Positions 27,632-40,098 of a stretch of 64,000 nucleotides of DNA are shown here, piece after piece. The number at the start of each line of letters is the position of its first letter. Position 1 is the first letter of the stretch. The position numbers were made by a program, and so were the translations under genes. Under the pieces are notes generated by a model. The model was not told where the DNA came from and did not search any database. It saw nothing but the letters and a program-made list of their open reading frames with translations. The stretch is taken from assembly GCA_009869945.1 (NCBI GenBank), contig WIXG01000018.1:372001-436000 (forward strand), written 5' to 3'. The stretch is from Mesaphorura yosii. Taxonomy: Eukaryota; Arthropoda; Collembola; Poduromorpha; Tullbergiidae.

Positions 27632-27637
27632 AATAAA
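27632..27637 (+). terminator. Polyadenylation signal of the carboxylesterase gene
   Basis: AATAAA 95 bases after the stop, in the short gap before the convergent CFA-like gene. A second copy follows at once. Confidence 0.6.
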
Positions 27638-27832
27638 ATACAATAAAATACTAGTCACCAGGTACAAAGAGCGAGAGCATTCACATGGGTGTTCATTTAA
27701 CGAGAAGTTAAACAGCATTAAGAAGTTTGACGAAATCAACGATTGCGATTGCGCCTTTTCGAAAATCTATCCTTCCGTACAAAGTACAATACGCATGCTT
27801 GACAGAACCTCTACATAATGCGAACGACTAAC

Positions 27833-29693
27833 CTAACGTTCGGACACGTAACCGCCAGGCAGCCCTTTACTGAATGTTACCTGCCATAGCTGATACTTTC
27901 GTGACCTGAACGCGCCGATCGACAGCGACAAGTAATAGTACCACATTCGGAAAAACACTTCGCCATACTTCCCTTGAAGCTTTGGCCACGCTTTGATAAA
28001 ATTTTCTCTCCAGGCGATGAGTGTTTTGGAGTAGTCGTTTCCAAAGTTGTGCCAGTCCTCAATAATGAAGTGCCCGTCCGAGTACTTGGTGATGTCCGTG
28101 TGATACGGCAGCAGTCCGTTGGGAAATATGTATTTGTGGAACCTGAAGCGATATAATTCCTTTTGAGCTAAAGTGTTGCTCTGTAAAGAGCAAATAGGTA
28201 TCATACCATGGTTCAGTTCGTGGAATGGATGGGTGATTAACACCTATCGTATGCAGCAGGAGAAGCCCGTTCTTCGGCAGGCATTTTTTGGCCACTTCAA
28301 AAAATGTTCTGTAATTTGAAGCACCGACGTGCTCGAACATTCCGACAGATACTAAAAGAGACGACGGTAAACGCCACCTGTGAGCCATTATAAGCTGTCT
28401 AATAATTTGGTTCGTTCTTACCGATTCGATCGAATTTTTCAGTTATATCACGATAATCCATTAGCTCGATCCTAACCGGTAAATCTTTGCAGTTTTCTCT
28501 TGCCAATTCGGCCTGTTCCTTAGAAATCGTGCAGCCGACAACTTGAACCTGGAGAAAATCCATATGGTTGCTCTTGTACTTTTAATATACAGTCAGAAGG
28601 CAAAAGACAGATAGAAACAGTAGCCATCTCAGGGCCATTCCTTACGTGGTGCTTTTGGGCCAAATACTTGCAGAGAGATCCCCATCCGCAGCCTATGTCA
28701 AGGACGCGCATTCCCTGGACAAGGAAGACTATTTGAAGGAGCGACCTTAGTAATGAATCGATTAATGGCAAATAAGATCATTTACAGGCGTCAGTTTCAG
28801 TTTCTTTGCGATCAGCTCCATTTTGTCTAGCTGTGCTTGATTTAAGTTGTCAGCGTTCTTCCAGTACCCACAACTGTGATAGGAAACAAGCATTAAGGAA
28901 ATGGCTTCTGAGCTTCTGAGGTCTGCGATTGCAGGCTTTGTCAATTCATCAAGGCGCGCGTGTTTCTACACTATTGTCATACTTTACCTGTAGTTCATTG
29001 TTGGATCCAAGAAGGCTTCGAACAAATCGTTTCCTATCGATATAGTTGAATGAAACGATCACTTCAGTCACGTCATACTGAACAGCACTAATTTTTTATC
29101 ATTATTAGTGGCAGTTTACCTTTGTCATAATGCCTCTGTCCAACTTCCCATGCCCGTTCTTTCGTTTGCAGATTGCAGACAAAGAAAAGCAGATGGTTCA
29201 AGAACAAATTCAGCTTTATGGAGTTGAAATAGATTTTGTGCACATTTCTTTCGAAAATATGCTGCAACAGTCCGTCCAAATCATCGCATGTCCACAGCCC
29301 CTCCATGTACATCTCTCCGAGTGCCAACGAACCAGAGTTGGCAAGTCTGAGAAAGAACTCGCGTTCATTTTCTGGGCTTAGTTGTATGTCAATTGGTTTT
29401 GGACCGTTGATTTTCAGATCGCACTGGTCCAGGTAGTACAAAATCAATTTCTTCAACGGTGGGTAAAATATCGAAAAAATACACTTTTCGATGTACTTGT
29501 ACGTGTTCACGAAAAACACAATTAGCGTGTAGAACACACTCACAGACTTCACATTTTGGAATCCAATCAAATCCTCTGGCCTGGTAGAGCCCAAATTCGT
29601 CAAGTCTTCCTTCTTGGCCCTGGCGTGACCGAGGCCATTTCTGCTGCTGCCTGAATTAACCTGCACGTGTGTAACGTTCGAGGAGCCAGTCAT
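27833..29693 (-). CDS. Cyclopropane-fatty-acyl-phospholipid synthase-like methyltransferase
   Basis: 452 residues. Reverse-strand exons: 29693-29120, 29033-28988, 28873-28786, 28714-28646, 28548-28422, 28351-28207, 28142-27833. The bacterial enzyme transfers a methylene from S-adenosylmethionine to a double bond of phospholipid acyl chains. Every hallmark is visible: HYDKGNDLF, then NYSCGYW with Cys208; the SAM site VLDIGCGWGS (240-249); VGCTISKEQAE; MFEHVG with Glu308; LLHTIG with His335; KYIFPNGLLP; and a tyrosine cluster (418-420) in MWYYYLS followed by GAFRSRKYQLWQ. These correspond to the bicarbonate-binding Cys, Glu, His and Tyr of E. coli Cfa. The N-terminus adds about 75 residues with a hydrophobic segment (VSVFYTLIVFFV) that may anchor it in a membrane. 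Six spliceosomal introns show it is an animal gene, not contamination. Such genes are patchy in animals. Confidence 0.92.
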
Positions 29694-32600
29694 TGCGGAC
29701 GGAGCGAAGTGTTCACCTCAATTCTCAGAAACCATCTGTTGATGTAATGTGATCGGCGACAACATCTAAAGTGAACCGACAGGCAATCGACAATTGGTAG
29801 TTCAGACGCTGCGTTAAAGTCCACTAGCCACTAATGTCTGTCAAATACGATAAACCGCAACTCAATTCGAACTGGCCAGCTGCGTAGTAGTAAAAAAAAT
29901 TAGTCCATGCAACAGGTTACTGTCTTCTGTTCTCGTTATTGTTGCTAATGTTTAAGGTCGAATGTAGTTCACTAGTATGCCTCACGAAGCGAAGAAAAGC
30001 CACAGACATAGGCAGGTCGAAATTAAAAATTATTACTTTCTTTGCAGTAATATCGTAAGAGTTTACTAGAACAAGAATATTGTGGTGTCTGGTCAGGCGA
30101 CACAATACGTTGCATGCCTTACAGGCTTGTTCGTCGTGCACTACCTGAAAGCTGAAATTTGACGACTTGCAATTTTGCAGACTTGATCATGATCAAAGTA
30201 GTTGCAGGACAAGATGCGATTCTGTGTTGGCATACCGAGACAACGCCACGGCTCAACCCCAACTTACCTTACAGTGTATAGCACCGGTCACGCAACTTTT
30301 TCAGTATAGCCCACCGGTTCTCAATCAGTATGTCAGCCTTGACTCCTGTGCCCCACTCCGCCTTTTGTGAAGGGATTCTGACAATCAGTCCGATACACGG
30401 TTGAGGTATTCAACACAAATCCTTACGCGCGATTCTGCAGATCGCAAATTTTCATTCATCGTTTTACAAAGTGTAGTTAATTGTTGCGAAATACTTCGTG
30501 GCTATTGTAGTACGCCTTGGCAAACTTACACATGTTATGTGGCATGTGGTTTTATTAGTTTACGGCTTTATTTGACAATTTCTTGCGTAACATTCAGCGT
30601 AAACTTCTATAAATATGAGCACGCTTGAATTGTACTTGCCATTCGATTGATTAGAAATTAGTGCTTGCTTTGAATGACATTTGATAGCGTTTTAATGGCA
30701 TACATCCACTTCTTATGAAATCTCAATTTACTCGCTTGAAAAAGCAATATTTTGGATTATAAAATTCTCAGTGATTTGGGGAGAGGAGAAATGCTTCCAC
30801 CGTTGACAGCGCCACACCATAATTATTCACTCAAATTGCAATTAAATTAGATTACAAACCCACAAGCGGTGTAAAGCCCACTCTGGTCTGTCCACAAATA
30901 AACCAGTTCAGCGTAACCAGCGCCATTCCGTTCGTCAATGGGTTACGAGTAAGGAGTAAGTGGTTCAATCATTACTTGAAATTGGCTTGCCTTGCTGGGG
31001 TTGTGTCGTATAATTAAAGGTATTATAACACGTATAACTTTTGAAAGGGTGCAAAAAAGTTGACCCGTACTGCACCACAAACTCGGTTAAACTTTCTTCG
31101 TGCTTTTTGACCGATATGGCGAGACAGCGGCAGTGGCAAACTCTCTGTCTGGATAGATTATTGTCTTCAGCTACCTCACCATAAATCTGATAACACCTCG
31201 CGAAACTGCTTTTCTCTTTAATCGCTGCTGTTTTTCATCGACAGGGGCGTTATAAACACCTGCAAGTTTAGTTCAATAAAAAGTTTACGAAAGCTTCACA
31301 CATTTGAATAATTTGAGTTCTGGAGCATTGGCACGAGTTCGAATTAGCAAATTATAATTACAACAGGTTAAAAACCTTTCCCATAAAAAGTAGTTTAGAA
31401 AATTTGGTGGTACAACAGGAAATGTATTTATTTGAAGAAATTCGATATTTTTCGTGACTTATTAGGGATTTGGTGACCAGTTTCTTCTGCATTGATAATT
31501 TGATTGCAATTATGTCAAATTTATTTGTCAAAGAGCACTCATGCAATGAAATGGCCATTCCTTCATTGCAGATAAAATGAATGATGAGCACGAATAATTC
31601 TTAGAGTTAAGTTTTAAGATGGCACAAGTCAAAGCGCACAATATTTACTTAAGAGGACAGCAGACCAGCACAGCACTACCTGCAGCTGCCGCGAAACTAC
31701 TCCTCATGAACTGGCTTTGGTTCATCTTGAGATCGCCTATGCAAACAGGTTTTATCTATCATCTGTGATAATAGCTTGTGGACTGAATTCCGTGAATTTG
31801 ATACTGTTGTTGATCGTGATCCTTACTGGCAATAAAGTTTGTGCTGGAAATTCCTGCATCCTGCCCAATGTAGCTAATTTGCTCGGAATTCCTGGAACCC
31901 GGCCGACTCCGTCACTCAGTCACAAGTGCGCATGTATGCACGATACGCCCAGGGCCAAAATTAATATTTTGCAAACATCTCGTTCTCTGTACCATTTGAA
32001 AGGATTTCTTTTCTCGAAGGTAGGCAAAAATGAAATGGCACGCAATGCTCATTGCCTAGGCTGGTGCATTAATTAACATGCAATTTTTGTGTTTGAAGGT
32101 TTACGTGCATTTGGAGGCCGTAATTAAAATTTAAATCCACTAATTCGGGTAATTTCCGCACATATCGTACAGCGCCTTTGAGCGACTTGCATGCAAAAAT
32201 GTTGTGTCTTGTAACGGTCCACAGGACGCGTTCAATAACAATCATTTGAGGGTAATTTGCATTCACGCAGACGCACGCGCTTGTCTTAAAGTTGACTGAA
32301 TTTTACGTGCCCATATCCAAGCTGTAAAAGGCTTAGCCGTATCGCCGTGTGTGTTGTTGTACCCATTGTTCTTCTCGCTCGCGCTGGGATTTACTTCCTC
32401 CAGCAGGGAGATAGAATAATGAGCCTATTTTCTTGGTTATGATTATTGCATTTTTGCGTGCAACAATTTTGAGAACATTAGAATGATAGAAAAGATTCCC
32501 ATGGGACGACAGTGACTGAACGAAAGGGACATGGACATCCGATATACATGTGCTTTCAAGGTGAAGAGGAAACGAATCGGTATCAAGGGAGACTAATGTG

Positions 32601-35167
32601 CGATGTGCATGCTCTGCGTTAACATTTATCGTTATCGCTGTTCTTCGAGAAGCATTAAAAATCCCAATAGAAGTCAAGCCATAAACGATGAGAGGAGACC
32701 TTCAATTACGCACCTGCAACTTTTATACAGGCCAAAATACAAATCTGCGGAAAGTGAAACATCTGATTTCATGCAATCATCAAAGCGTGAATTGAAGTAC
32801 AATAGAAAAGTAGCAGTAATCTTGCGTAATAAGAAGCTGACGGTTGACATGTCGAATCTGTGGTTAATGTCGCTCGAATATTGACGATTTCCTGATGTCG
32901 AGTGCCAGCATAAAAAGAACAGACAATTGTCTGCAATTGTGCTGGTTTCGAAGATTATTTGAGAAATAGAAGTCCTTCTTTCTCATTCAGTTTCTCCAAT
33001 TTCAAGTTACTAATTTTCAATTTTACGACACACTATTTTTCAATGAAGTCAGTAATGAAACTTTAACTGATTGAGAACCTGCTGGTCGAGATAAGGACCC
33101 GTCGAAAGTGAATTCCAATTAGGAACTTTAACAAATTGAATTTTTAAGGTTTTTTCGGGTGAAAGGTTAAGGTAAGGTAAGGTGTTTATGATGTGTTTGA
33201 ACTTGACTTCACTCAATTCACTAATTACCAATATTAGCGAGCATTTCTTAGGAACCGTATAGATTTGAATAAAGAGGCGTGTAATTTCAAATACAACCTT
33301 CCTCGCTAAGCATAGGCATAATATGGGCTGACGAGTGCAGACTGAAACCATCATGAATGTGAGCAACATCAATGCATCCGAAGAATGCCTCCGAAGGAGT
33401 GTTGGGATATCATGCCGAATTTGCTGTAATTTAACATGAAAATGCATTATGTGGCTTTAATAAATCGTTCCAAGAACTAAAATTCATAACATCATGTCCA
33501 GCTTTAACCGGTTCGAATGATGCTAATGTGCAAAAAATAAATAAATCACTTCAACCAGGATTCTGTGATGATTTTCCCCATGTTTTCGTATCCGAAAGGT
33601 GCTGAAATGAAGGAGGGTGAAAAAATTATTGAAAATAATGCTGACATGGAAAAATGTTGAAATGTCATCCATTTCGCTCGATGTAAAACTATCCAAGTAA
33701 AGATCGAATTTGCGTCATTCAAATGGCGTATTTGTAGCAGTTAGCAATGCCGTTTGCATAACTCTCTTGATTTCTCAGCGATAGTTCTCTGACCTGATGA
33801 ATACTTTTTCGTTGCCAATTATGCAATTTTACGACGCTCTGATGAGTCCAGTCGGTGTTCGTGTCACACGAATTGTGTCACATTTTGTAATTCAATCAAT
33901 TCAATCTTCGCGTGCTAGATTCTAGCTAGGTGGTCAATCTTTGCCAACTATGAAGTTATCAACGGACAATACAGAACCACCGAAGTTGACGATATACGTC
34001 ATAATATGATTCGTGTTATCCTTCTTGTGTAACCGACTCTCATATTTTGCATGTCATCTTAATTGAAGGCAAGATTTTTTTGCGAGATTCCAAATCGCCT
34101 TTGGGTGTAAAAGCCCATATGCTCAAAAGCCGTGATGCGTGATGGCGTCAATAATGAGTATTATCGTATCGCGACAAGTGCCTGGCACGTGTTGTTTGAA
34201 GATGCATTGGAAGTACATGAGGCACGACAGATAGCATCCAGAGATGCTGTTACGTAATCTCCGACAAGTTATTGCACTAATCGACGTCAGAAACAGTAAC
34301 AGCATTACAAGCCCATAATTTATTATTACGGTTATTAAAGTTACCCAGATTAGTTGTTGAACTGTGTCAGTAAAAGGACTGATCTTGACCTGCCTGCACT
34401 GTTCATTCGCTCAATGAAAATGCATCATTCTGCAAAAATGCCTCAAACTTTGCGAACAGTAATGCGAATTGCATTAGTTTTATTCCTGTGCAGCATGCAT
34501 AAACTAAAACGGGCCTTGCCTATTTTATACTGTAACGTGTTCGTTATCTTCTGACAAGTTCACAGTTGCAAATTCATTAGCATGAACAAGCCATTCAAAC
34601 TCAAAATCCTTTCAGTTTCGTTGCCATTCGCGAATCTCTGGTGCGCCAGACTTAACATGTCGTAAGGTTACTCAAGCCCAAAATAATCGCGCAAGAATGA
34701 GTACAAACAAAGCTCATTAATACGTGAAAAGACTAGATCATGATCTAATCGGCATGTTGCGTGCAATGCCTTCCTTCCATAAAATTTAGCGTGAAATCCC
34801 TTACGTTTACAATAGTTATTAAGCTCCTTGCTTGGTTTAGTTGTCTTCATCGCACGGTCTTGAAGCTATTATTACGTTGCAATCAATTATGCGGCTTGAG
34901 GCAGCCTTTCAGCCATGGTTTAAGGTACATTAGCATTGTTACGCCGTGCTCCTAATGCGAAGTGCAAATTCTCACGAAAGACAAGCGGAAAAAACGCAGC
35001 AAAACACCTTGTCCATGTTCAGTCCAGCGAAAAGTGAGTAGAGACCAACGACTGAACCAGTCCGTGCTTTGCGATTCCAGCCTCCACTTGCGCTGGTGCT
35101 CTGCTGGCGCACACAACAAAGCACACAGACTATTCTAATTACCGTGACCTACGTAATCAAACTCACA
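29694..35167. other. Gene-poor 5.5 kb between CFA-like and MOXD1-like genes
   Basis: This region holds the 5' flanks of two divergently oriented genes. I find no exon that matches a known protein. Open frames such as 31717-32076 (+), with a hydrophobic stretch, and 32333-32677 (-) begin without a good ATG context and have no homology I can name. A short run of GGTAA repeats lies at about 33168-33181. No transposon ends or long inverted repeats were noticed by eye. Confidence 0.45.
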
Positions 35168-37849
35168 ATGAAGAAGTTAAAGCTAGAATCTCTTTTCGTG
35201 AGTTGGAACAGTGTGTTAGGACTAGTTTTAATCTTAAGCAGTGATTTTGTACAATTTAGTAATGCATCTCACAGCGAAGGTGGCATATTGAGGCAGACAG
35301 AGATTCTCGACTCCAATAACGATAATGGAATGGTCGTGACTTGGGAGTACAATGTGCCCCAAAAAAAAATTACGTTTGATCTCAAAACGAAAACTAAAGG
35401 ATTCGTCGGGTTTGGCCTGTCGATGGCCGGTGGGATGTTGGACGCGGACATTGTCATTGGCGGAGTTTATCCAGATGGCACGCCATATTTCGCAGTATGT
35501 ACATTTTGATCTTGTCCATTGAAGGTATCCTAAATTCATAAAATGCCTGGCCGCAGGACTATCACGGTGTCGGAAACACGGCACCAGTGCTGGATGAGAA
35601 ACAAAACTGGAAGCTCCTGAGTGCTAGTGAGGATGAAACGTATACATATCTCAAGTTCACTAGGACGTTAGCTACGTGTGATCCTGAGGATGTTGCAATA
35701 ACGGTAGCGAAAACACGACTTTGTTATGATGCTGTGAATTCTAACGAGTGTGTGGTTCTCACAGAATGACACTGTCAACATAATCTGGGCACACGGACCG
35801 AAGGATGGCCTGCATTATCATTTAGAGCAAAGAGGCACGCTTGCTGTAAATTTGCTGGATCCGCCGTACCCGAATGTCGACGTAAACGAGTTTAAAACTT
35901 GGGACTTGACGGTGGACATGGCCATGCCAAATAGGTCATTTGCGTATTGGTGCACAATTCATAAGGCACCCAAGTTCGATGGCAAGAATCACGTCGTCGG
36001 CGTAAGTCGTGATTTTTAAAAAAAATTCGGCAGCGCTCAATTGGTCCAGAGTTAATGAGTGTGGAACTTGATTGCAGTTTCGACCAGCCTTGTTTGGTCC
36101 GAAGGCAATTCAGCACACACACCATTTTGTGCTGTACAAGTGCAGTGCGCCCCCAGGAGGAGAGGGGCATGAGTACGAGATATTCGATCGATTCGCTGAT
36201 AAGCCTGGAGACGATTGTTATCTTCCAGAAGCAATGAAGAAGCGTCCGACTCAACTGTGCGCAACGACGCTGTATGTTTGGGGAGCAGGGGGGAAGGTGA
36301 GACGAATACGCTAACGTCAGTTGAGAGCAAGAGTCATTAATTCTCTCGTTGCATTGTTATCAACGCAGACTTTGCTTCTACCTGAACATGTTGGATACCC
36401 AGTCGGAAACGACAAGAACGAATATTTCATGCTGGAAATTCATTACGATAACCCCAATCAGTTGTCAGGAGTTCAGTTCAAGACAGGAGTAGAAGTTTAT
36501 TACACACCAAAATTGAGGTAAGTTGATTAGCAAAAAGTAGCTGTTATTGAGTTCATTTGCCCTTCACAATCAGACATTCCATAATTTTCATTTTCAGGCA
36601 ATACGATGCCGCGATGATGACGATTGGACACGTCACAATGGCTAGTTTACTTATTCCTCCAGAATCGAAGAATTTCATGGTCACTGGACACTGCAGTGAT
36701 GACTGTACAAGCAAATACTTTCCAAAAGACGGAATTACCATCTTCAATGTGCTTCTTCATACACACTTAGCAGGTAAAATTACTCCATTTGTGTTTCTTT
36801 GCAATGTCTCGATGAATGAAGTTTTATCTCGGGCTGCGCTGTTGCAGGAAGAAAAATGAAACTGCGTCACTTCCGGAACGACACAGAATTGCCGTGGATT
36901 GCGAACGACGATCATTACCACTTCGATTACCAAAAGAACCGTCCTCTAGCTGAGGAACGAAAGGTTGTACCCGGGGATCACCTCACATTCGGTATGAAGG
37001 AGTTGATCGTAATTAAAGGCTTCAGTCAGTCAACGCATTACTTGCATTGCTATTGCAGAATGCACGTACGACACAATGGACAGGAAAATTGTGACAACAG
37101 GCGGTTACAGCACGACGGACGAAATGTGCGAAACTTTCGTGTGGTACTATCCCGCATTTCCAATGAAGAGCTGCGCCAGCGCCATCATCGTTGAAAATTT
37201 GTTCCGTAAACTCGGAATTCAGCGAGTAGAATGGTGAGTGACTGATAGTAATGTCATTCAAAAGATCACAACAATTGCCTCACTCACGTATGACGACTCT
37301 CACAGGGCCGAAGGCATAGAACAGATTGCCAATCCTGTAATCTCAGCTCCTGCAATTATGGCAAACAAGACTTACAGGGAAGTAATGAATACAATGATAA
37401 ATTGGACTCCGACCAGAAAGGCAGACATACAAAGAATGCTGCGACATGCCGATCAACTCAGCCTTTGTAGTCGAGACGACACGCCACCGTCACAACCACC
37501 GCCTGCGAGTAGGGACAAGCAACACCATGCGCCCGATTCCGCTTCCGCTTCAGGTTCAAGAACCACCACCCCGTTGCCCGTCGAACCAATGGTGGAAAGG
37601 CGGCCACCACCCCAGCATGCCAGGAATATTCCAGAACCTGAAGAGCCGCCGTTGACAAATGTTCCACTCGTTCCGAATCCGTACAAACCTCCTTCGATGT
37701 GCATACGGTCCATGGATGATGACATTGACAACGAGATATCACCACTAACCGCATATCTACGAAGTAAAGGAGGAAAGACGAGCGCGGGGCTTTTAGCACA
37801 AGTATTAATGAGTTCGACAATATTCGCCTTTGTATTTGTGATTGCGTAA
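35168..37849 (+). CDS. Copper type II monooxygenase, DBH/MOXD1 family
   Basis: 705 residues. Exons: 35168-35494, 35557-35703, 35765-36001, 36078-36296, 36369-36517, 36598-36773, 36848-36991, 37059-37233, 37306-37849. The family hydroxylates substrates at two copper centres in the secretory pathway, as dopamine beta-hydroxylase does. Order: signal peptide, DOMON domain (about 50-165, GFVGFGLSMAGGMLDADIVI), then the two monooxygenase domains. Copper-H ligands appear in HTHHFVLY (250-257); copper-M ligands are His414 and His416 (HTHLAG) and Met489 (GGYSTTDEMC). The C-terminus has a Pro/Ser-rich stalk and ends in a hydrophobic run (GLLAQVLMSSTIFAFVFVIA) with nothing after it, which suggests a GPI anchor or tail anchor. 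It looks more MOXD1-like than like tyramine beta-hydroxylase; the substrate is unknown. Confidence 0.9.
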
Positions 37850-37937
37850 ACGTGAAGTAACTTTAAAGCGTGTTTCGTATTGAAGTTGAAGGCATTTCCA
37901 TCCTTCGTCGTTACCTGATTTAGTTTTAAAGCTTCGC

Positions 37938-37943
37938 AATAAA
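37938..37943 (+). terminator. Polyadenylation signal of the MOXD1-like gene
   Basis: AATAAA 89 bases after the stop, in the gap between convergent genes. Confidence 0.6.
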
Positions 37944-38469
37944 GCGGAGTGAGTGGGTTATGGTGAAAACGTGTGCGTTCCACACGGCGTGGTGTTCCGG
38001 TCAACTTTTTATTTTTCACTAGCTTTAACAGAAGCACCACCTACAAATAGTGACCAATCGGGCTGAACCAATAACAAAGTTAGTAAACTATCCGCTTACG
38101 ATGTCACTACACCTTAAAGAACTAGCGAAATCAGGCGTTTGAAAATTAACAGTTCCGACGAAATACAAACTTTCTGGTGTGCTGAAGAAAAGTCAAAATT
38201 AAAATGTGGAACTTTGAGCAGGTCCAATCTTATTTTTCGTTTCGAAATACAGATTCAAGAGTCAATTCCAGTCTTGGAGAACATATTAGAAGATACACCC
38301 TGTTTCCTTATGCTACTAAGACTTATTACATACATTATACACACATTTACATCACGTATTTACCAACGATTTTCAAACACCAAAAAGGAATCGAGGATAT
38401 CCATATTTACTTTTTTTAATGTTCACACCTTAGCTTAAATTCTTCAATGTTCTTAACTTTCAATGGAGG

Positions 38470-39327
38470 TTAAAATGGCGGCAGCCCAAACAACTCTGGA
38501 TTGAAGTCTTCGAGTGACTTGATTATGAATGAATGCTTGTAAGTGTCCGTCCCATTTGTGGCTTTTTCCACGACTCCTTCCTCTGGCACCCAACAAACTT
38601 GCATTCCAGCAGCCAAAGCCGACCGAACTCCGTTCGGGGAATCTTCAAACACAAGAACCTTAATAGTAATAATACCAGTTAGAACATAATCTTCCTGAAC
38701 TCCCACAGGGATCTTAGATTCTTACGTTCTCCATGGCCTTCGGTTGAATCTTGAAACGCTTGGCGGCGACAAGAAATGTGTCAGGATGTGGTTTTCCGAA
38801 CTTGACCTCAGGATCGTCAGAGGCCAGGAGTTTGTGTTCCAGTAAGTCCAAGACCTCTTCCTTTCCTTGAGTTTTCACCTCAAATGAGAACCTTTTGCTT
38901 GACGTCGCGATGGCCTGTGGTATCTTGTGAGAATGTAAGTGCTTTATGAGCCTAACAGCGCCTGGAAGGAATTCTACATTTCTAAAAGCTTCAACAAGAT
39001 TGTCTAAGTCTTGAAGATACTGGTCCACGGTGATAGGAAGGTTGCATTCTTCGATAACTGCAGCTGCACTTTCCCTGGAAGTACGACCCATTGCCTTCAT
39101 CTTCGCCTCAAAGGTGTATCGTCGTCCATACTTTTGACACAGCTGATCGATGCCTTTAAAATACAGGGGTTCCGTGTCTGAAACCCCAGAATAGTTTAAT
39201 TATTACCTTCTTACCATCAACACGCAATTGAATCGCCATTGCAATTATAACACTTGCGCTTACTCAGGAGCAGCCCATCCATGTCATAAATGATGTGGGT
39301 GACAGGACGAAATTGAGGCACAACCAT
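38470..39327 (-). CDS. PUDP: HAD-superfamily phosphatase, pseudouridine-5'-phosphatase-like
   Basis: 234 residues. Reverse-strand exons: 39327-39264, 39177-38726, 38658-38470. The human homologue dephosphorylates pseudouridine 5'-phosphate in the cytosol. Motif I is IIYDMDGLLLNTEP, with nucleophile Asp15 and acid/base Asp17; motif II is ATSSKR; the motif III lysine is in KFGKPHPD; motif IV is VFEDSPNGV. The cap domain lies between motifs I and II (YFKGIDQLCQKYG). Length agrees with the family (about 230). The usual Asp after DGLLL is Asn here because the codon spans the first splice junction (A|AC). The frame is open upstream of the ATG but has no earlier ATG. Assignment to PUDP rather than another beta-phosphoglucomutase-like HAD is likely, not proven. 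Confidence 0.88.
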
Positions 39328-39544
39328 TATGAATCTGAATCCAGGATTAAGGCACTTGGACAAAACTCGGGAAAGGGAGTTCGGACGCAAGATTCTCAGC
39401 TTCCAAATCTTCCTGGACAAATTCCTGGTATCAATTGTTAAAATTATGTAATTGACAGGTGATGTTTCAGAAATATCAAATTATTCTTACGTAGTAAGTT
39501 ACTTATGGTCAAGGTTGAGTTCAGACGTCTCGGAACGTAGACGG

Positions 39545-39877
39545 TTACGTAATATTGGAGGAAAGTCTCGGTCTTGTCTGCCTCACTGTGAAGAGTAGGG
39601 ACAGGCTGGCTGGAACTGGAACTCCGGAAAAATACTGCTCTGCTGGGCTTTTGGCTGGGTTTGATTTCGGTGCCACGAGGACGATAAAGTCAATGCCATG
39701 TGTTGTGTTACACATCACGTTGTAACTTTGTTCTGTGAGTACGTGTACATATGAAACGTGTTTTCCAGTCTTCTTGACAAGCATTGCAATTTTGCAATCG
39801 TAGCTGGAGTTTGTCCTGGCATTACTCGAATGCGCAACTGCGGATTCTGTGCATTGAAATTGTAATAATTTATTTCT
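39545..39877 (-). other. Unassigned open frame between PUDP-like and ALG8 genes
   Basis: A 111-codon open frame on the reverse strand, with an internal ATG at 39784 giving 79 residues. The peptide has strand-like hydrophobic segments (HGIDFIVLVAPKS, ASLSLLFTV) and two cysteines. A CACAG that could serve as an acceptor lies near its upstream end. I recognise no family and see no partner exon, so it may be the 3' UTR of ALG8 or a terminal exon. Confidence 0.2.
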
Positions 39878-40098
39878 TTAAATAAACTTTCAGATTCGTT
39901 ATAACCTTTACACAAAAAAACATGCCTGGATATATTCAGTTAATAGTTAAGAAGAATACCTATGATCGCGATGTCTGAAAGACTAAAAATCATAATGCCA
40001 ATTAATTAGCTAATCATAACCATCAATATCAACAAGGCCTTGTAATAATAAAGTACACATTCGATGCCTGATTTTATAAGTTCGAATGCTAATCTCCC

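Noticed and set aside
39328-39420. Open N-terminal extension of the PUDP-like protein
   Set aside because: No ATG in the extension; the ATG at 39327 gives the family's usual length.
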